From contig NZ_CP028843.1 in assembly GCF_003058325.1 (NCBI RefSeq), forward strand, positions 549,501 to 613,500: a DNA stretch of 64,000 bases, in the 5' to 3' direction. Numbering within the stretch: the first letter of the stretch is position 1; each line of letters begins with the position of its first letter. This DNA is from Methylobacterium currus (lineage in GTDB: Bacteria > Pseudomonadota > Alphaproteobacteria > Rhizobiales > Beijerinckiaceae). Under the pieces are notes generated by a model. It saw nothing but the letters and a program-made list of their open reading frames with translations, ran no database searches and was not told the DNA's origin. This document shows positions 28,855 through 36,933 of the stretch, piece by piece. The position numbers and the translations under genes are program-made.

Positions 28855-29184
28855 ATGCAACGGATGGGCATGGTCATCGGCGTGAACCCGGACCAGATCG
28901 CGACCTACAAGCGGCTGCACGAGGCGGTGTGGCCGGAGGTGCTGGACCTCATCAGCCGCTGCAACATCCGCAACTACACGATCTTCCTGCGCGAGCCGGA
29001 GAACCTGCTGTTCGGCACTTGGGAGTACCACGGCACCGACTTCAAGGCCGACATGGCCAAGATGGCGGCCGACGCGAAGAACCAGGAATGGTGGAGCCTG
29101 ACGATTCCCTGCCAGCGGCCCTTCGAGACGAGGGACGAGGACGAGTGGTGGGCGATGATGGAGGAGGTCTTCCACCACGATTGA
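28855..29184 (+). CDS. L-rhamnose/L-fucose mutarotase family (COG3254)
   Basis: A 109-residue RhaM-like protein. Members interconvert anomers of 6-deoxy sugars. The catalytic His lies in KRLHEAVWPEVL; NYTIFLREPENLLFGTWEY and the Trp-rich QEWWSLTIPCQRPF fit the family. GGAGG lies ten bases before ATG 28855. It would feed the correct anomer to the dehydrogenase two genes upstream. The final codons (HHD and stop) sit inside the left arm of a dispersed inverted repeat. Confidence 0.88.
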   Translation: MQRMGMVIGVNPDQIATYKRLHEAVWPEVLDLISRCNIRNYTIFLREPENLLFGTWEYHGTDFKADMAKMAADAKNQEWWSLTIPCQRPFETRDEDEWWAMMEEVFHHD

Positions 29185-29265
29185 GTGCACCTCACAAAAC
29201 TCCCGCAGCGCCGGCGCTGCCTGAGCGAGCGACGTTCGGGATCGGGAGTGCTGTGAGAGACACCG
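29181..29265. repeat. Dispersed inverted repeat, copy 1
   Basis: Arms CTCACAAAACTCCCG (29191-29205) and CGGGAGTGCTGTGAG (29243-29257), two mismatches, enclosing a GC-rich centre. The left end GATTGAGTG matches, inverted, the right end CACTCAATC of the copy at 63915-64000. It probably acts as the terminator of the mutarotase gene, whose stop codon lies within it. Confidence 0.8.
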
Positions 29266-29298
29266 AGCGGCGGCAGGATCGAGCGGCCGAGGCCGCGT

Positions 29299-29541
29299 TC
29301 ACCCGTCGCCCGGCGCGAGCCCCGCCTCGATCGCGGCGGTAAGGTCGGCCTCCGGCATCCGGCACCAGTCCTCGGCGAGAGAGAGCCGCACCGAATGCGC
29401 GCCGCCTGACGGCGTGCAGACCACCGCCCGGCGCCCTTCGCCGGCGAGCTTGTCCTTCGCCGATTCCGGCATGTCGGCGAGCGCCTCGATGCAGGTCCAG
29501 GCGGTGCCGTCCCGGGTGGTCACGTCGCGCTGTTCGGTCAT
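29299..29541 (-). CDS. Small hypothetical protein (80 aa)
   Basis: ATG 29541 overlaps the TGA of the upstream (frameshifted) MmcQ-like gene as ATGA, so translation was coupled. The protein starts MTEQRDVTTRDGTAWTCIEA and has a predicted mixed fold with RRAVVCTPSGG. Composition is normal for a soluble protein; no family is recognised. Being coupled to a MmcQ/YjbR-like gene suggests it works with that protein. Confidence 0.68.
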   Translation of the reverse strand: MTEQRDVTTRDGTAWTCIEALADMPESAKDKLAGEGRRAVVCTPSGGAHSVRLSLAEDWCRMPEADLTAAIEAGLAPGDG

Positions 29542-29901
29542 GGTGTCGGGTCCGCTCCGGTCGGGGTGAGGGAGGCCTGCGCGAGGAGGTGCGTCAGGGT
29601 GCCGGAATCGACGGTGGCGAGGTGGATGCACTCCGTCGGGCGCCCGCCCGGGGCAGGCGCCGCCGCGAAGGTCCGGCGCTTGGCCGAGACCGGCATGTCC
29701 CGCTCGTCCCCCCTCGATTCTCATCACCAGCGACACCCCGTCTCCCGCCAGCCGGGCGAGCCGGCGCCGGCCGATCCGGAAGACAGGCCCGGCCGCCGTC
29801 GCATGCTCCGCGACATCCGGCAGGGTGCCGGCCGCCCGCCGGACAACCTCGAACCAGAGCGAGGGTTTCGGGGGTGCGGTCTCGCGGCGCGGGCGTCTCA
29901 T
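29538..29901 (-). pseudogene. MmcQ/YjbR-like gene with a one-base frameshift
   Basis: Read from ATG 29901, about 65 residues fit a MmcQ/YjbR-like start (SLWFEVVRRAAGTLPDVAEH, RIGRRRLARLAGDGVSLVMR). After a C6 run on the plus strand (29708-29713) the frame breaks. Removing one base restores EGDERDMPVSAKRRTF through CIHLATVDSGTLTHLLAQ to a TGA (29540-29538) that overlaps the next gene as ATGA. The repaired product would be about 120 residues, close to the usual length. Either a true pseudogene, a slippage-prone gene, or a homopolymer sequencing error; the intact downstream overlap favours a recent or technical change. Confidence 0.75.
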
Positions 29902-29968
29902 CGCGCTCCGACGCGGCCGCGCGCTCCGCCGCCTGTTGGAGGCGGAAGTGCTGCCGCGGTCAGGAGCC

Positions 29969-30817
29969 TCACCGCCGCCCGCCCCGCTGCACCGGCCCCA
30001 CTCCTTCCGCCACCCCGAACATGGCCGGCTGCGCCCTTGCGGTGAGCCCGCGCAAGGCGAGGCCCAGCGCCTCGAGCCGCTCCTCCGTCAGCTGCCCTTG
30101 GAACAGGTGGGCCGCCACCACGAGGCGCGGGCGGCCGGTGCGGTCGCACAGGGCGGCCGCGACCGAGGTCACGCCGCGGATGAGGTGGCCGAGATCGACG
30201 GCGTAGCCCCGGGCGGCGGCGGCCTCGACCTCCGCCAGGAAGGTGTCGAACGCCACCGGCACATGCCAGCGGATCGCCCCGAACCGGGCCCGCAGGGTGG
30301 CGCGGGGCAATTGGCCGGCGCGCTCTCCGGCCGCCGCCACGGCCCGGCCGATCGCGCCCGCATAGGCCGGGATGCGGGTGGCGAGGCGGAACTCGATATG
30401 GATGCCGCTCGCCGGCACGATCCGCCCGAGGAGCAGCGCCTTGTCGTCGGGCGCCACCTGCCAGATCGTCGTCGTCGCCTCGAACTCCGTCGCGATCGGC
30501 TGCAGGCCCGGCTGCAGCAATTCCACGTCTGAGCGGTTGAGGAGCGGGCGCGCCACCTCCAGCAGGCCGAGGCCGAGCCGGTAGGTCTTGGTCTCCGGCA
30601 CCAGCGCGACGAAGCCCTCATGCACGAGGGTGCGCAGGATGTTGAGCGTGGTCGAGGGGCTGACCCCCGCCGCGCGGGCGATCGCCGTGACCCCGAGCGC
30701 GTCCCGCGCGCCCGCGATCGCCCGCAGGATCGCGGCGGCTTGCGTCACCGCCCCGACCTCGCGGCCGACCTCCATCACGATCGCCCGGTCGCCGGCCGCC
30801 TCGCGCCGCTCCTCCAA
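29969..30817 (-). CDS. IclR-family transcriptional regulator
   Basis: A 282-residue regulator with an N-terminal winged helix (VTQAAAILRAIAGARDALGV, VSPSTTLNILRTLVHEGFVA) and a C-terminal IclR effector domain (ASGIHIEFRLATRIPAYAGA through GHLIRGVTSVAAALCD). The frame opens with TTG 30817; ATG 30775 gives 268 residues, closer to the usual length, and is a good alternative. It is divergent from the binding-protein gene, 119 bases away, so it likely controls the acyl-CoA cluster to its right. Effector unknown. Confidence 0.88.
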   Translation of the reverse strand: MEERREAAGDRAIVMEVGREVGAVTQAAAILRAIAGARDALGVTAIARAAGVSPSTTLNILRTLVHEGFVALVPETKTYRLGLGLLEVARPLLNRSDVELLQPGLQPIATEFEATTTIWQVAPDDKALLLGRIVPASGIHIEFRLATRIPAYAGAIGRAVAAAGERAGQLPRATLRARFGAIRWHVPVAFDTFLAEVEAAAARGYAVDLGHLIRGVTSVAAALCDRTGRPRLVVAAHLFQGQLTEERLEALGLALRGLTARAQPAMFGVAEGVGPVQRGGRR

Positions 30818-30936
30818 AGCCCACCCCTTGCCGCGCGGATCGTTTACGGTCCAGAATAGCGTTCAGCGGACAGAATGAAAACGACGATCCGCGCGCGGCC
30901 CGGAACACCGGGCGCAGACATCATGGGAGGACCAGG

Positions 30937-32187
30937 ATGGCACGGACCCGACGGGCCCGGATGGCGCGCCGCGCCGGCGCGATGCTGTGGGCGCTCGGCG
31001 CCACGACCGCGCTCTTCGCCCCCTTCGCGGCCCCTTCCGCGGCCCGCGCCGATGGCGACGTGCTCCGGATCGGCATCATCACCGACATGAGCGGGCAGTA
31101 CAGCGAGGGCAACGGCGAGGGCTCGGTCGCCGCCGCCCAGCTCGCCGTCGAGGATTTCGGCCCGACGGTGCTGGGCAAGCGCATCGAGATCATCTCGGCC
31201 GACCACCAGAACAAGCCCGACATCGCCTCGACCATCGTGCGCAATTGGATCGACACGAAGGGCGTCGACGTGGTGGCCGAGGGCGTGAACTCGGCGGTCG
31301 CCCTGGCGATCCAGGCGGTGACCCGCGAGCGCAACAAGATCTTCCTGATCTCGGGTGCCGGGTCCTCGGACCTCACCGGCAAGTCGTGCTCGCCGACCAG
31401 CGTGCAATGGACCTACGACACCTACGCCTCGTCGAACGCCACCGCCAAGGCGCTGGTCGCCCGTGGGGGGAAGTCCTGGTACTTCCTCACCGCCGATTAC
31501 GCCTTCGGCCATGCGCTGGAGCGCGACGCGACCCGGGCGGTCGAGGCCGCGGGCGGCAAGGTCGTCGGCAAGGTCCGCCACCCGTTCAACAATCCCGACT
31601 TCTCGTCCTTCCTGCTCCAGGCGCAATCCTCGCCCGCGCAGGTGATCGCGCTCGCCAATGCGGGCAGCGACTTCGCCAACGCGATCAAGCAGGCGCATGA
31701 ATTCGGCTTGTCCCAGTCGGACAAGATCATGGCGGCGCTCCAGGTCACGCTGACCGATTCCGCCTCCCTCGGCCTCGAGGTGGTGCAGGGCGCGCTGTTC
31801 ACCGACAGCTTCTACTGGGACCGCACGCCGGAGACCCGGGCCTATGCCGAGCGGTTCTTCGCCCGCCGCAAGGCGATGCCGACCGCCTACCAGGCCGGCG
31901 TGACCTCGGCGCTCACCCATTACCTGAAGGCGGTGCAGGCCGCCGGCACCACCGACTCGGCCGCGGTGATGGCGAAGATGCGCGGAACGCCGGTGAACGA
32001 CTTCTTCGCGCAAGGCGGCAAGGTCCGGGCCGACGGCCGCATGGTCCACGACATGTACCTGATGCGCTTCAAGAAGCCGTCCCAGTCGACGGGCAAGTGG
32101 GACCTCTACGAGCTCGTCGCCACGGTTCCGGGCGACGAGGCGTTCCGGCCGCTCAGCGAAGGCGGATGCCCGTATGTCCAGAACTGA
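30937..32187 (+). CDS. Liv-type ABC substrate-binding protein (orphan)
   Basis: A 416-residue periplasmic binding protein of the branched-chain amino acid class (Peripla_BP_6). An Arg-rich N-region and hydrophobic core (residues 1-39, ending SAARA) form a signal peptide. The body starts LRIGIITDMSGQYSEGNGEG and includes SWYFLTADYAFGHALERDAT. In several such systems the ligand is an aromatic or aliphatic acid. No permease or ATPase gene is in the window, so its transporter partner is elsewhere. Its last 14 bases overlap the start of the acyl-CoA synthetase gene, implying co-translation. Confidence 0.87.
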   Translation: MARTRRARMARRAGAMLWALGATTALFAPFAAPSAARADGDVLRIGIITDMSGQYSEGNGEGSVAAAQLAVEDFGPTVLGKRIEIISADHQNKPDIASTIVRNWIDTKGVDVVAEGVNSAVALAIQAVTRERNKIFLISGAGSSDLTGKSCSPTSVQWTYDTYASSNATAKALVARGGKSWYFLTADYAFGHALERDATRAVEAAGGKVVGKVRHPFNNPDFSSFLLQAQSSPAQVIALANAGSDFANAIKQAHEFGLSQSDKIMAALQVTLTDSASLGLEVVQGALFTDSFYWDRTPETRAYAERFFARRKAMPTAYQAGVTSALTHYLKAVQAAGTTDSAAVMAKMRGTPVNDFFAQGGKVRADGRMVHDMYLMRFKKPSQSTGKWDLYELVATVPGDEAFRPLSEGGCPYVQN

Positions 32188-34303
32188 GCCCGCCGCCTCG
32201 ACGACCGCCGTGACGACCGCCGACCTGGCCCCCCTGGTCCGGCCCGGCGCGGTCGCGATCATCGGCGCCTCCGCCGACCCGACCCGCATCGGCGGCCGGC
32301 CGATCGCCTACATGCTGCGCGCCGGCTTCAAGGGCGCGATCCTGCCGGTGAACCCCAACCGGGCCGAGGTGCAGGGGCTGGCCTGCTACCCCTCCGTCGC
32401 GGCTTTGCCGCAGGTGCCGGACGTCGCGGTGATCGCGGTGCCGGGCGCGGCGGCGCTCCAGGCGGTCGAGGAGCTGGGCGCGCGCGGCACGCGCTTTGCC
32501 GTGATGTTCACGGCAGGCTACGCCGAGGTGGACGAGGCGGGCGCCGCGGCGCAAGGCGCCCTCGTCGCGGCGGCGCGGCGGCACAGAATGCGGCTCCTGG
32601 GCCCCAACTGCCTCGGCCTGTTCAACGCCGCCGCCGGCTTCTACCCGATCTTCTCCGCGTCGCTCGAGGGCGGGCTGCCGCTGCCGGGGCGGATCGGCAT
32701 CGCCAGCCAGTCGGGCGCCTACGGCACCCATCTCTTCGCCGCCTGCCGCGCCCGGGGCATCGGCACCGCGATGCTGGTCACCACCGGCAACGAGGCCGAT
32801 CTCTCGGTCGCCGACGCGATCGGCTGGATGACCCGGGACGACGACCTCGACGTTATCATGGCCTATGTCGAGGGCGTTCAGGACGGGCCGGCCTTCGCCG
32901 GCGCGCTCGCGGCGGCCCGGCGGGCGGGAAAGCCCGTCATCATGATGAAGGTCGGCCGCAGCGCGGTCGGCAGCGCGGCGGCGCAGTCGCACACCGCCTC
33001 GATCGCCGGCAACGACGCGATCTTCTCCGCGGTGCTCGCCGAGCACGGCGCGATCCGGGCCCGCTCGACGGAAGAACTGATCGACATCGCCTACGCGGCG
33101 ACGCGGCGGATCTACCCGGTGCCGAACACGCTGGGCGTCATCACCATCTCGGGCGGCGCCGGCGTGCTGATCTCGGACGCCGCCGAGGCGGCCGGCCTGC
33201 CGATGCCGCCGATGCCGGAAGAGGCGCAAGCGCGCCTCAAGGCGATCCTGCCGATCGCCGCGCCGCGCAACCCGGTCGATTGCACCGCCCAGGCCTTCAA
33301 CGACCTGTCGCTGATCGGCCGCTTCACCGAATCGATGATCGCCGATGGCGGCTATTCCTCGATCCTGGCCTTCTTCACCCAGATCGGCGGCGCCCCCAGC
33401 ATGGCGCCGGCGATCCGCGCCCAGCTCAACGCCGTCAAGGCGCGGCACCCGGACCGGCTCTACGCCCTCTCGGTCCTCGCCCCGGAGGAGCGCAACCGGG
33501 AATACGAGGCCGACGGCTACCTGCTCTACGAGGACCCGGCCCGGGCGGTGGTCGCCCTCGACGCGATGGGCCGCCTCGGCGCGAGCTTTTCGGCGCCTGA
33601 CCCGGCAGAAGTGCCGGCGGGCGAGCCCGTCCGCCTGCCGGAGACGAATCCGAGCGAGGCGGAGGCGAAGCGGCTCCTGGCGGCGGCTGGGATCGCGGCT
33701 GTTCCGGAGGCCGTGTGCGCCGACGCCGAGGCGGCGGTCGCGGCGGCCGGGTCCTTCGGCTTTCCCGTCGTGATGAAGATCCTGTCGCCGGACATCCTGC
33801 ACAAGACCGAGATCGGCGGCGTGCTCCTCGACGTGTCCGACGCCGAGGCGGTCCGGCGCGGTCACGCCACGCTCCTCGAGCGTGCCGCCCGCCACGCGCC
33901 GGGGGCCCGGATCGAGGGCGTCCTGGTGGCGCGCCAGGTCAGGGGCGCGGTCGAGTGCATCATGGGCATCCAGCGCGACCCGGTCTTCGGCCCGGTGGCG
34001 ATGGTCGGCCTCGGGGGAGTCTTCGTCGAGGTGATGCGCGACGTGGTCTTCCGCCGCTGCCCGTTCGGCGAGGACGTCGCCGAGGCGATGATCCGCTCGA
34101 TCAAGGCCGCGCCCCTGCTCACCGGCGCCCGCGGCCGGCCGCCCTGCGATGTCGCGGCGCTCGCCCGCATGCTGTCGCGCCTCTCGGTCTTCGCCGTCGC
34201 GGCCGGGCCGCGGCTCGCCTCCATCGACCTCAACCCGGTCTTCGCCCTGCCGGAGGGGGCGTTCGCGGCGGATGCGGTGATCGAGGTCGGGGAGGCGGGG
34301 TGA
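32174..34303 (+). CDS. NDP-forming acyl-CoA synthetase (acetate-CoA ligase-like)
   Basis: A 709-residue fused synthetase that activates a carboxylic acid with CoA through an enzyme-bound phosphohistidine. An N-terminal CoA-binding domain (VAIIGASADPTRIGGRPIAY, residues about 27-130), a ligase domain with IASQSGAYGTHLFA, the His of SHTASIAGND, and a C-terminal ATP-grasp domain (FPVVMKILSPDILHKTEIGG, near residue 525) are seen in order. Starts inside the binding-protein gene. Likely activates the acid imported by that system; the acid is unknown. Confidence 0.9.
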   Translation: MSRTEPAASTTAVTTADLAPLVRPGAVAIIGASADPTRIGGRPIAYMLRAGFKGAILPVNPNRAEVQGLACYPSVAALPQVPDVAVIAVPGAAALQAVEELGARGTRFAVMFTAGYAEVDEAGAAAQGALVAAARRHRMRLLGPNCLGLFNAAAGFYPIFSASLEGGLPLPGRIGIASQSGAYGTHLFAACRARGIGTAMLVTTGNEADLSVADAIGWMTRDDDLDVIMAYVEGVQDGPAFAGALAAARRAGKPVIMMKVGRSAVGSAAAQSHTASIAGNDAIFSAVLAEHGAIRARSTEELIDIAYAATRRIYPVPNTLGVITISGGAGVLISDAAEAAGLPMPPMPEEAQARLKAILPIAAPRNPVDCTAQAFNDLSLIGRFTESMIADGGYSSILAFFTQIGGAPSMAPAIRAQLNAVKARHPDRLYALSVLAPEERNREYEADGYLLYEDPARAVVALDAMGRLGASFSAPDPAEVPAGEPVRLPETNPSEAEAKRLLAAAGIAAVPEAVCADAEAAVAAAGSFGFPVVMKILSPDILHKTEIGGVLLDVSDAEAVRRGHATLLERAARHAPGARIEGVLVARQVRGAVECIMGIQRDPVFGPVAMVGLGGVFVEVMRDVVFRRCPFGEDVAEAMIRSIKAAPLLTGARGRPPCDVAALARMLSRLSVFAVAAGPRLASIDLNPVFALPEGAFAADAVIEVGEAG

Positions 34304-34619
34304 TGGGGCTGGCGGGATCGGGCCGGAGCGCGCCCCCGAACCCTCCCTCCTCTGCGGGGGAGGGTGCCCCGCCGCGAGTGCGAAGCACTCGTGCGCGGGG
34401 CCGGAGAGGGGAACCACCATTCCGGGAAAGACCGAATCGTTCTGACGGGCGCGAACTGGACCGGCGTCGCGCTGCCCCTCTCCCGGCCTGCTCCGCCGGC
34501 CACCCTCCCCCGTCCCGAGTCGGGCTTGCCCGACTTGGGCACAGGGATGCGGAACTCGGGCTTGCCCGAGTTCCTTGGGGGGAGGGGTCGGGCATCGGCG
34601 CCTCCCTGGCAGGCACACC
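34304..34619. repeat. REP-like cluster of palindromes
   Basis: No gene. A perfect 11-bp inverted repeat GGAACTCGGGC-TT-GCCCGAGTTCC (34551-34574) and a sibling AGTCGGGC-TT-GCCCGACT (34518-34535) lie in tandem. Upstream are CGAGTGCGAAGCACTCG and CCTCCTCTGCGGGGGAGG hairpins; the latter phrase recurs at 56321. The region separates the synthetase gene from the thiolase-like gene and may attenuate read-through. Confidence 0.75.
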
Positions 34620-36143
34620 ATGACCGACCCCGCCCGCATCCCCGTCATCATCGGCATCGGCGAGGTCGCCGACCGCCCCGACAGTCCCGGCCGCCTCCCG
34701 ATCGGCCCCGAGCCCGCCGCCCTGATGGCCGAGGCCCTGCGCTTGGCCGATGCGGATGCCGGCGGCGGCTGGCTCCGGCGCGTCGCGTCCCTCGACATCG
34801 TCAACGCGGTGTCCTGGCCCTATGCCGACCTGCCGGCCCGCGTCGCCGACCTCACCGGGCACCGCCCCGCCCGCCTCGCCTATGGCCCGGTCGGCGGCGA
34901 GACGCCGGTACGGTTCCTGCACGAGGCGGCCCGGCGCATCGCCCGCGGCGAGGTCGAGGTCGCGGCCCTGTGCAGTGGCGAGGCGGAGCACAGCGCGAGC
35001 GCGGCGCGCCGGGCCGGTCTCAAGCCCGGGCAGGACGCCGTCCCGCCCTGGACCGCGCCGGACCCCGCCTGGACCAGCCCGCGGGTGCGCGACTACCTCC
35101 ACCCCCAGGCCCTGCGCCACGGGCTGTCGCAGCCGGTCGTCGTCTACCCGCTCTACGAGACCGCGCTCCAGGCCGCCTGGGGCCAGACCCCGCGCCAGGG
35201 CCGCGACGAATCGGCGGCGCTCTGGGCGGCCTTCTCCCGCGTCGCGGCGGAGAACCCGTATGGCTGGCTGCGCCGCCCGTTCACGCCCGACGAGATCGCG
35301 ACCCCGTCCGCCGCCAACCGGCCGATCGCCTGGCCCTACCCGAAGCTGATGGTGGCTAACCCGGTGGTGAACCAGGCCGCCGCCCTGATTGTCACGAGCT
35401 TACGCCTGGCTCGCACCGCCGGTCTCCCGGAGCACCGCCTGGTCCCGATCGGTCCCGGCGCCGCCGCGAACGAACCACGAGACTGGCTGTCGCGCGACCG
35501 CTTCGACCATGCGCCGGCGCAGGACGCGGTGCTGTCGGCCACCCTGCGCCGGGCCGGCCTGACCCCCGCCGACCTCGCGGCGATCGAGCTCTACAGCTGC
35601 TTCCCTTGTGTGCCCAAGCTGGCGCGGCGCAGCCTCGGCCTGAGCGACGATGCCGTGCCGACCGTGGCGGGCGGGCTGACCTTCTTCGGCGCGCCGCTCA
35701 ACGGCTACATGGCACATGCTGCCTGCGCGACGGTCCGCCGCCTGCGCGACGCGCCGGGCGCCGCCGGCCTGCTCTACGGCCAGGGCGAGTTCGTCACCAA
35801 GCATCACGCTCTCGTGCTGGGTGGGGAGCCCGGCGCGCCGTCCGCGGCGCCGGTCTCGGTCCAGGACGAGGCGGACAGCCGCCGCGGGCCGGTGCCGCCG
35901 GTGGTGGAGGAGGCATCGGGCCGCGCTGCGCTCGAGACCCATACGGTGCTGTTCGATCGCGAGGGTGCCCCCGAGAAGGGCGTCGTCGTGCTGCGGCAGG
36001 GCGGGTCGCGCCTGCTGGCCCGGGTGCCCGCTGCCGACCGCGCCACCCTCGGGCTGCTGACCGACCTCGACCGCCCGGCCCTCGGGCGCGACGGCATCCT
36101 GCGCCCGGCGCCCGACGGGCTCCTCGAATGGGAGGCGGCGTGA
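34620..36143 (+). CDS. Thiolase-fold protein (acetyl-CoA acetyltransferase-like), long form
   Basis: A 507-residue protein from ATG 34620. It has the two-lobe thiolase layout (VIIGIGEVADRPDSPG at the N-terminus; AELYSCFP-type ADLAAIELYSCFPCVPKLAR; GGLTFFGAPLNGYMAHAACA near the C-terminus). In the position of the usual nucleophilic Cys the sequence is VGGETPVRFLHEAARRIA, with no Cys. It may therefore be a non-thiolytic enzyme or a structural partner. Its stop overlaps the next start as TGATG. It probably works with the second thiolase-like protein and the DUF35 protein downstream. Confidence 0.75.
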   Translation: MTDPARIPVIIGIGEVADRPDSPGRLPIGPEPAALMAEALRLADADAGGGWLRRVASLDIVNAVSWPYADLPARVADLTGHRPARLAYGPVGGETPVRFLHEAARRIARGEVEVAALCSGEAEHSASAARRAGLKPGQDAVPPWTAPDPAWTSPRVRDYLHPQALRHGLSQPVVVYPLYETALQAAWGQTPRQGRDESAALWAAFSRVAAENPYGWLRRPFTPDEIATPSAANRPIAWPYPKLMVANPVVNQAAALIVTSLRLARTAGLPEHRLVPIGPGAAANEPRDWLSRDRFDHAPAQDAVLSATLRRAGLTPADLAAIELYSCFPCVPKLARRSLGLSDDAVPTVAGGLTFFGAPLNGYMAHAACATVRRLRDAPGAAGLLYGQGEFVTKHHALVLGGEPGAPSAAPVSVQDEADSRRGPVPPVVEEASGRAALETHTVLFDREGAPEKGVVVLRQGGSRLLARVPAADRATLGLLTDLDRPALGRDGILRPAPDGLLEWEAA

Positions 36144-36916
36144 TGGCGGGTCCGGTCCTCGTCGCGCATGCCGGCGAGCACGTTGCGGTCGTGACGCTGA
36201 ACCGGCCGGAGGCCCGCAACGCCGTCGATCCGGCGCTCGCCCGCGCCCTCGCGCAGGCCGTCGCCGAGACCGAAGCCGACGACGCCGTCCGCGCCGTCGT
36301 GCTCGCCGGGACGGGCCCGGTCTTCTGCGCAGGAGCCGACCTGACGGTGATCTCTGCGGGTGGCGCCGACGATCTCTGGACGCCCGAAGGCGGGTTCGCA
36401 GGTTTCGTCCACGCGGTACGGGCCAAGCCCTGGATCGCCGCGGTCGACGGCCCGGCCCTCGCCGGTGGCTGCGAGATCGCGCTCGCCTGCGAGCTGATCG
36501 TCGCCGGGGAGGGCGCGAGCTTCGGCTTGCCGGAGGTGACCCGCGGCCTCGTCGCGGCGGCGGGCGGCCTCTACCGGTTGCCGCGGGCGCTGCCGAAGGC
36601 CATCGCGCTCGAACTGATCCTGACCGGCGCGCGGCTGGAGGCGGCCCGCGCCCACGCGCTCGGCCTCGTCAACCGGCTGGTGCCGCCGGGCTCGGCCCGG
36701 GACGAGGCGGTGGCGCTGGCGACGGGAATCGCCGGCAACGCGCCGCTCGCCGTGCGCGAGAGCCTGGCGGTCGCGCGGTTGGCGCCCGATGCCGACGAGG
36801 CGGGCTTGCGCGCCGCGAGCGCCGCGGCCCGCGCCCGGGTCCAGGCCTCGGAGGATTACCGCGAGGGCCCCAGGGCCTTCGTCGAGAAGCGCCCGCCGCG
36901 CTGGAGCGGGCGATGA
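36143..36916 (+). CDS. Enoyl-CoA hydratase/isomerase family protein
   Basis: A 257-residue crotonase-fold protein. The oxyanion and CoA signatures are VTLNRPEARNAVDP, VFCAGADL, and the second motif AAVDGPALAGGCEIALACEL, and GLPEVTRGLVAAAGGLYRLP holds the usual catalytic-glutamate region (one Glu is clear). It would hydrate an enoyl-CoA in beta-oxidation of the cluster's unknown acid. ATG 36143 overlaps the upstream stop; a GTG one codon earlier is also possible. Confidence 0.9.
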   Translation: MAGPVLVAHAGEHVAVVTLNRPEARNAVDPALARALAQAVAETEADDAVRAVVLAGTGPVFCAGADLTVISAGGADDLWTPEGGFAGFVHAVRAKPWIAAVDGPALAGGCEIALACELIVAGEGASFGLPEVTRGLVAAAGGLYRLPRALPKAIALELILTGARLEAARAHALGLVNRLVPPGSARDEAVALATGIAGNAPLAVRESLAVARLAPDADEAGLRAASAAARARVQASEDYREGPRAFVEKRPPRWSGR

Positions 36917-36933
36917 GACCAGGGAGGACGCCC

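Noticed and set aside
32153..34804. 883-codon minus-strand frame opposite the acyl-CoA synthetase
   Set aside because: Shadow; runs across a palindrome-rich spacer and has Arg/His/Asp-biased composition.
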